The notes beneath the pieces were generated by a model. The model ran no database searches. It saw only the letters and a program-made list of their open reading frames with translations, and was not told the origin of the DNA. A stretch of DNA of 18,326 bases, taken from assembly GCA_900317215.1 (NCBI GenBank), contig ONFW01000055.1, forward strand, positions 1-18,326. The letters run 5' to 3'. The translations under genes were made by a program, and so were the position numbers. Positions 14,480-18,326 of this stretch are shown piece by piece. The first letter of the stretch is position 1, and every line of letters begins with the position of its first letter. The stretch is from an uncultured Eubacteriales bacterium. Lineage in GTDB: Bacteria; Bacillota; Clostridia; Oscillospirales; Acutalibacteraceae.

Positions 14480-15490
14480 ATGGCAAAGAGAAACGGAAAA
14501 TATACCGTCGAGCTGACAAACGGAGTTGTAATAAGCTGTTCTGCAGGTGTAGCGGGAAAAAAGGAAAAGGAAGGTCCACTTGGAGAATACTTCGACAAAA
14601 CCTTCAATGATGACCGCATGGGAGCTTCAAGCTGGGAAAAGGCAGAAAGCGCCCTTCAGACCGCCGCAGTAAATGAACTGCTTATTAAAGCAAGGCTGAC
14701 ACCTGCGGACATAGATATAATGTTTGCGGGTGATCTTCTCGCTCAGTGTATAGCTTCCTCCTTCGGACTCAGGGATTTCGGTATTCAACTGTACGGACAG
14801 TACGGTGCATGCTCTACAATGGCTCAGACGCTGTCTGCGGCTGCTGTATTTATTGACAGCGGCGCAGCGGAAAGGGCGCTTGCGGTGACCTCGTCGCATT
14901 TCTGCTCTGCGGAGAGACAGTTCCGAATGCCTGTAGAATACGGTGGTCAGAGAACGCCGACAGCACAATGGACGGTTACGGGAGCAGGTGCGGCGCTGCT
15001 TACAAAAGGCGGCAGGGGAGTTGCTGTAAAAAGGGTAACAGCAGGCAGGATGAGGGACATGAAGATAAAAGACGCCTGCAATATGGGAGCTGCAATGGCT
15101 CCTGCGGCCGCAGATACTCTGATACGATTTTTCAGCGATACAGGAACAACACCGGAGGAGTATGATCTTGTTCTGACAGGCGATCTCGGTCTTGTAGGAA
15201 CACAGCTTCTGAAAGAGCTGCTTCGCTCCGAGGGGTATGACATAACGAAAAATCACAGCGACTGCGGCTGCATGATATATGATATCAAAGCGCAGGACGT
15301 TCATGCAGGCGGTTCGGGCTGCGGCTGCTGCGCGTCAGTATTCTGCTCGTATATAATGAGAAGGCTAATGAGCCGCGAGCTAAGAAATATTCTGTTTATC
15401 GCAACGGGAGCGCTGATGTCTCCGACCTCAGCGCAGCAGGGTGAGAGCATACCGTCGATAGCTCATCTTGTTCAGCTATCCTCACAGTAG
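14480..15490 (+). CDS. spoVAD: Stage V sporulation protein AD
   Basis: A 336-residue protein with a thiolase/ketoacyl synthase-like fold, the normal SpoVAD length. In Bacillus, SpoVAD binds dipicolinic acid at the inner spore membrane and serves the SpoVA channel that loads DPA into, and releases it from, spores. Visible hallmarks are Cys111 in YGACSTM (the thiolase-type Cys position), the conserved HFCSAERQFRMPVEYG, the VHAGGSGCGC cysteine-rich block, and the C-terminal ATGALMSPTSAQQGESIP, which is nearly diagnostic. The ATG follows AGAGGGTGA. No spoVAC or spoVAE lies beside it; it stands alone between an upstream AT-rich spacer and a strong terminator. The protein shows no frameshift or loss of core motifs, suggesting retained function. 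Confidence 0.94.
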   Translation: MAKRNGKYTVELTNGVVISCSAGVAGKKEKEGPLGEYFDKTFNDDRMGASSWEKAESALQTAAVNELLIKARLTPADIDIMFAGDLLAQCIASSFGLRDFGIQLYGQYGACSTMAQTLSAAAVFIDSGAAERALAVTSSHFCSAERQFRMPVEYGGQRTPTAQWTVTGAGAALLTKGGRGVAVKRVTAGRMRDMKIKDACNMGAAMAPAAADTLIRFFSDTGTTPEEYDLVLTGDLGLVGTQLLKELLRSEGYDITKNHSDCGCMIYDIKAQDVHAGGSGCGCCASVFCSYIMRRLMSRELRNILFIATGALMSPTSAQQGESIPSIAHLVQLSSQ

Positions 15491-15522
15491 GGTATTATCA
15501 AAAGCTCATCCAAACTGACTAC

Positions 15523-15586
15523 AAAAAACGGTCGGTCAAGAGAATGCTTTCTTTAGAAAAGCACACTTGACCGACCGGCGTTTTTT
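15523..15586. terminator. Bidirectional terminator between spoVAD and the thi transporter operon
   Basis: A perfect 12-bp stem pairs CGGTCGGTCAAG (15529-15540) with CTTGACCGACCG (15566-15577). It is flanked by A and T runs (AAAAAA at 15523-15528; TTTTTT at 15581-15586), so it terminates both converging units. The 25-nt apical region carries a smaller nested hairpin, TGCTTTC with GAAAAGCA. It touches the stop codon of the minus-strand ATPase gene. Confidence 0.88.
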
Positions 15587-16335
15587 CAGCTTTGCGAATG
15601 TATTCTGGAAATGATATCCCTTTTGTAGCTCAGAAATTCCTCCGTCAGGTTGAAATCACTGCTGCGGGGCTTCGGCTCTTTAATGATGATCTCATCGGTG
15701 ATAGCTCCGGGTCTGCCGCCAAGCAGACAGATACGGTCGGAGAGCAGTATCGCCTCGTCAATATCGTGAGTGATAAAGAGCGTAGACAGCTTAATGCTGC
15801 TCATGATATCAAGATACCAGCGGTGCATATCGCTCTTTGTGAGAGTATCAAGAGCGCTGAAGGGTTCGTCAAGCAGAGCAACGTCAGCTGAAAACAGATA
15901 GGTACGCAGCAGAGCGGCACGCTGACGCATACCTCCCGAAAGCTCGGAGGGGTATTTTTTTTGTGTGCTTTCAAGCCCGAATTTATCAAAAAGCTCAACA
16001 GCTCTGCGCCTTGCCTCTTTTTTTTTCATGCCCTTGATAATGAGCGGCAGAGCTACATTATCCTCAACTGTGCGATAGGGGAGGAGCATATCCTTCTGGA
16101 GCATATAGCTTATCCTGCCGGATTTTCCGGTGATATCCTCGCCGTTCAGGAGAACACAGCCCTTCTGCGGACGGTTTAGCTCTGCTATTATATTGAAAAG
16201 CGTAGTCTTTCCGCCGCCGCTGACGCCGAGCAGACAGACCAGCTCGCCGTCGTTGAGAGTAAGATTGATATTCCTCAGGACGTCTGTTTCGCCGTCGTAG
16301 GAGAATGTGACGTCCCTGACCTCCAGCGCCGCCAT
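15586..16335 (-). CDS. thiZ: ABC transporter ATP-binding protein, ThiZ-type
   Basis: The 249-residue cytoplasmic ATPase of an importer in the nitrate/taurine/HMP-precursor group. Walker A is GVSGGGKT (37-44), the Q-loop glutamine is Gln80, the ABC signature is LSGGM (132-136), Walker B ends in Asp156-Glu157, and the switch histidine is His190 in ITHDIDEA. Together with the ThiY-like lipoprotein and the permease it should power uptake of a thiamine pyrimidine precursor. The ATG overlaps the thiY stop by 1 nt (TAATG) and has no good ribosome binding site, so it relies on translational coupling. Alone it could not be told from SsuB or TauB; the specific name comes from the neighbouring binding protein. 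Confidence 0.85.
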   Translation of the reverse strand: MAALEVRDVTFSYDGETDVLRNINLTLNDGELVCLLGVSGGGKTTLFNIIAELNRPQKGCVLLNGEDITGKSGRISYMLQKDMLLPYRTVEDNVALPLIIKGMKKKEARRRAVELFDKFGLESTQKKYPSELSGGMRQRAALLRTYLFSADVALLDEPFSALDTLTKSDMHRWYLDIMSSIKLSTLFITHDIDEAILLSDRICLLGGRPGAITDEIIIKEPKPRSSDFNLTEEFLSYKRDIISRIHSQS

Positions 16336-17393
16336 TACTGGGGGAGGTACTCGTTGGAAAAGCCTGTATTCTCAGGGATCTCAGACTCAAAAAGCCCGTT
16401 GTCTGATATCCACTTGTAGAAGGCGTTCCAACGTGCAGGATCTATATACCCCCAACGTCCGACGTCAGCCTTATATTCCTTGGAGAGATACTTCTGACTT
16501 GCCTTTACCAGTGTTTCATCAAGCTCCGGAGCATATTTGAGAAGTATTTCCGCAGCCTCATCGGGATTTTCCTCGGCAAATTCATATCCCTTCTTAAGAG
16601 CTGACAGAAAGGCCTTTGCTGTGTCGGGTTCAGACCTGAGCCAGTCCGAGTTGCCGATCAATACGGGAGTATAGTAGTCGAATACGGGGTCGATATCCTT
16701 AAAGGAGAAATAGTCCGTTTCAAGACCGGCAACCTCTGTGGCGATGCCTGCCCAGCCGTAGAAGATCCAGATCGCGTCAACAACGCCTGATTTCAGAGCG
16801 GATACCTCGTCTGTAACCGTGGACGGAATAAGCTCGACCTTGCTGAAATCGCCGCCGTCCTTTTCCACCACCTGCTTCATCATAGCTTTTTCTATCGGAA
16901 GATCCCATGTGGCATATTTTTTTTCTTCAAGCCCTTTCGGTCTGTCCATGCCCTTGCCCTTCAGGGAGATAATGCCCGAGGTGTTGTGCTGAACAAGAGC
17001 TGCGACAGCCTCTATCGGTATTTTGTTCTCGCCTGCAACTGCGGGAAGCATACTGTCCTGAAAGGAAACGCCGAATTGCGCCTTGTTAGCGCCGACCAGC
17101 ATTTCTGCGCCGTCCTCAGGCGGCTGTACTATCTCGACCTCAATACCCTCGTCGCTGAAATAGCCCTTATCCTGAGCAACATATACTCCGGTGTGGTTTG
17201 TATTGGGTGTCCAGTCGAGAACAAAGGTTACCTTTTTCTTTTCGGCTGTTTTGTTATCCGAGGACTGTGCTTCACTGTTGTCTGTTGAAGCGGCAGAGCC
17301 GGCTTCGGTTTTCTGAGCGGCACAGCCGGAGGCAATGCTTACGGCAAGAATGCCCGTCATGATGAGCGAAGCAAGCCTTTTTGTTTTGTTCAT
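16335..17393 (-). CDS. thiY: ThiY-like substrate-binding lipoprotein (thiamine pyrimidine precursor)
   Basis: The 352-residue extracellular binding lipoprotein of the NMT1/THI5-like family. A lipoprotein signal peptide ends with ASGC, making Cys24 the lipidated residue. A Ser/Asn/Lys-rich linker follows up to about residue 55. The mature domain begins with FVLDWTPNTNHTGVYVA, the hallmark of ThiY and THI5 proteins that bind formylaminopyrimidine or HMP-type ligands. FGVSFQDS and VQHNTSG are also ThiY-like, unlike sulfonate or nitrate binding proteins. The ATG at 17393 overlaps the permease stop by 4 nt (ATGA) and follows AAAGGAGCAG. An upstream ATG at 17438 would extend into the permease and spoil the signal peptide. 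The ligand is inferred from family. Confidence 0.87.
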   Translation of the reverse strand: MNKTKRLASLIMTGILAVSIASGCAAQKTEAGSAASTDNSEAQSSDNKTAEKKKVTFVLDWTPNTNHTGVYVAQDKGYFSDEGIEVEIVQPPEDGAEMLVGANKAQFGVSFQDSMLPAVAGENKIPIEAVAALVQHNTSGIISLKGKGMDRPKGLEEKKYATWDLPIEKAMMKQVVEKDGGDFSKVELIPSTVTDEVSALKSGVVDAIWIFYGWAGIATEVAGLETDYFSFKDIDPVFDYYTPVLIGNSDWLRSEPDTAKAFLSALKKGYEFAEENPDEAAEILLKYAPELDETLVKASQKYLSKEYKADVGRWGYIDPARWNAFYKWISDNGLFESEIPENTGFSNEYLPQ

Positions 17394-18178
17394 GTTGATC
17401 TGCTCCTTTTTATTTTTGTTTTCTCCCAGGGCATACATGCACGCTGCAATATTGAGGTAAGCCAGATAAGCAGCAGGCTGATGACTGAGATCAGAATAAT
17501 GACTGCAAACATTTTATCTGAGGAAAACGATTTTCTCACGCGGGTCATATAGCAGCCAAGACCATCGGTGCCGCCTATCCATTCGGATACAACAGCACTG
17601 ACCACGGCATAGGATACCGATATCTTAAGGCTTGCAAAAAAATGTCCGAGCGAATTCGGCAGCTTTACATATCGAAAGATCTGAAGCCTGTTGGCGCCCA
17701 TAGATCTCATCAGTCTGATAGTGTCATTATCTACAGATGAGAAGCCCTCAAGCAGACTTATCGTGATCGGAAAGAAAACCACCAGAATGATAAGGATTAT
17801 CTTAGGAAGCATTTGATAGCCAAGCCAGATGACAAGCAGAGGAGCTATAGCTATTGTAGGGATAGTCTGACTGATGACTATGAGCGGATATATCATTTTA
17901 CGGATAAATGCAAATCTGTCCATTATGACTGCCGTCAGGAAGCCGATGATGATACCTCCTGAAAGACCGATAAAGGTCTCTGTCAGTGTAACTCTTGTAT
18001 GGCTGAGCATGAGCTGCCAGTCCTTTTTGTAAGCCTCAATGACGTCAGCAGGCGAAGGCAGCATATATTTCGGTACATTCCCGAAGCTGCAAACCGTCTG
18101 CCATATCACAAACAGCAGCAGCAATGCGGCAGCAGGCGGCAGGAGCTTACTGATGATGCTTTGTAACCTTTCTTTCAA
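17390..18178 (-). CDS. thiX: ABC transporter permease, ThiX-type
   Basis: A 262-residue inner-membrane permease of the BPD transporter group. A first hydrophobic segment (PAAALLLLFVIW) is followed by several more membrane spans. The cytoplasmic EAA-type loop, SMGANRLQIFRYVKLPNSL, contacts the ATPase. I place the start at TTG 18178: GGAGGGAG lies 12 nt upstream (18198-18191), and the protein then begins KERLQSIISKLLPP directly before the first span. An ATG at 18226 would add 16 residues wholly inside the preceding gene. The gene overlaps the upstream thiamine-binding gene by 32 nt and thiY by 4 nt, so the operon is very compact. Substrate specificity is taken from thiY. Confidence 0.83.
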   Translation of the reverse strand: MKERLQSIISKLLPPAAALLLLFVIWQTVCSFGNVPKYMLPSPADVIEAYKKDWQLMLSHTRVTLTETFIGLSGGIIIGFLTAVIMDRFAFIRKMIYPLIVISQTIPTIAIAPLLVIWLGYQMLPKIILIILVVFFPITISLLEGFSSVDNDTIRLMRSMGANRLQIFRYVKLPNSLGHFFASLKISVSYAVVSAVVSEWIGGTDGLGCYMTRVRKSFSSDKMFAVIILISVISLLLIWLTSILQRACMPWEKTKIKRSRST

Positions 18179-18326
18179 TGGTAAGCACGTCTCCCTCCGG
18201 ACGGTAGTCGACCTTGATATAGGCAAGCACAGACGGTGCGCCGGCTCTTATTGCAATATGCTGACATTCCTTGACGATATCCATAAGCTCGTCATAATCG
18301 CCCTCTATTGCTGTTTCAAAGGGGCC
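18147..18326 (-). CDS. Thiamine-binding protein, MTH1187/YkoF type (5'-truncated by window edge)
   Basis: Only the last 59 residues are in the window, ending at TAA 18149-18147. They read GPFETAIEGDYDELM, then VLAYIKVDYR, ending TIERKVTKHHQ. The pattern (a glycine-rich turn followed by ETAIEGD, a helix, then a strand with IKVD) matches the small thiamine-binding domain family that includes MTH1187 and YkoF. These proteins bind thiamine or its pyrimidine and are often found with thiamine precursor importers. The frame is open from the window edge, and no start is visible. Its 3' end overlaps thiX by 32 nt, so it should be the first or an early gene of the transporter operon. A TPP riboswitch could lie beyond the window. 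Confidence 0.77.
   Translation of the reverse strand, partial: GPFETAIEGDYDELMDIVKECQHIAIRAGAPSVLAYIKVDYRPEGDVLTIERKVTKHHQ

Noticed and set aside
14627..15304. A 225-residue minus-strand open frame, cysteine and arginine rich
   Set aside because: It is antisense to spoVAD, whose identity is certain, and has unnatural low-complexity composition.
1..18326. CRISPR array, insertion sequence, tRNA or rRNA
   Set aside because: I saw no regularly spaced repeats, transposase motifs, terminal inverted repeats or cloverleaf-like genes on reading through; a dedicated tRNA scan was not possible.

Overview
The window looks like a Gram-positive Clostridia chromosome, most like a Ruminococcus-type Oscillospirales genome. 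The grounds are a stage V sporulation protein AD gene, strong AGGAGG-type ribosome binding sites, some TTG starts, a mid-range G+C content with AT-rich promoters, and an ArgR/AhrC-type operator. This placement is inferred from gene content and style; no species marker is present.

Layout. proC (proline synthesis) opens the window. It converges on a small minus-strand operon of a flavin reductase-like protein and a short-chain dehydrogenase. A divergent intergenic region carries a near-ideal ARG box and a strong promoter for argG. From there a 9 kb plus-strand arginine block runs argG, argH, argC, argJ, argB, a HAD-type hydrolase, argD, argF, and ends at a textbook terminator. Together these genes convert glutamate to arginine by the acetyl-recycling route. 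ArgJ replaces a separate acetylornithine deacetylase and makes argA dispensable, and ArgB has the architecture of an arginine-inhibited kinase. The HAD gene sits inside the operon and overlaps argD by 4 nt.

Next is a separate two-gene unit with its own leader and terminator: an EctB-like diaminobutyrate aminotransferase followed by an ATP-grasp protein of the sugar-transfer-associated type. Neither ectA nor ectC is nearby, so the usual ectoine role does not fit. A diaminobutyrate-consuming ligation pathway is the most interesting possibility in the window.

After an AT-rich stretch holding a possible minus-strand gene remnant lies a solitary spoVAD. Its upstream sequence resembles a forespore sigma factor promoter. 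It converges on a minus-strand operon encoding an ABC importer of the ThiXYZ type (ATPase, lipoprotein, permease) for a thiamine pyrimidine precursor. That operon is preceded at the window edge by the 3' end of a thiamine-binding (MTH1187/YkoF-type) gene. No rRNA, tRNA, CRISPR array or mobile element was seen.
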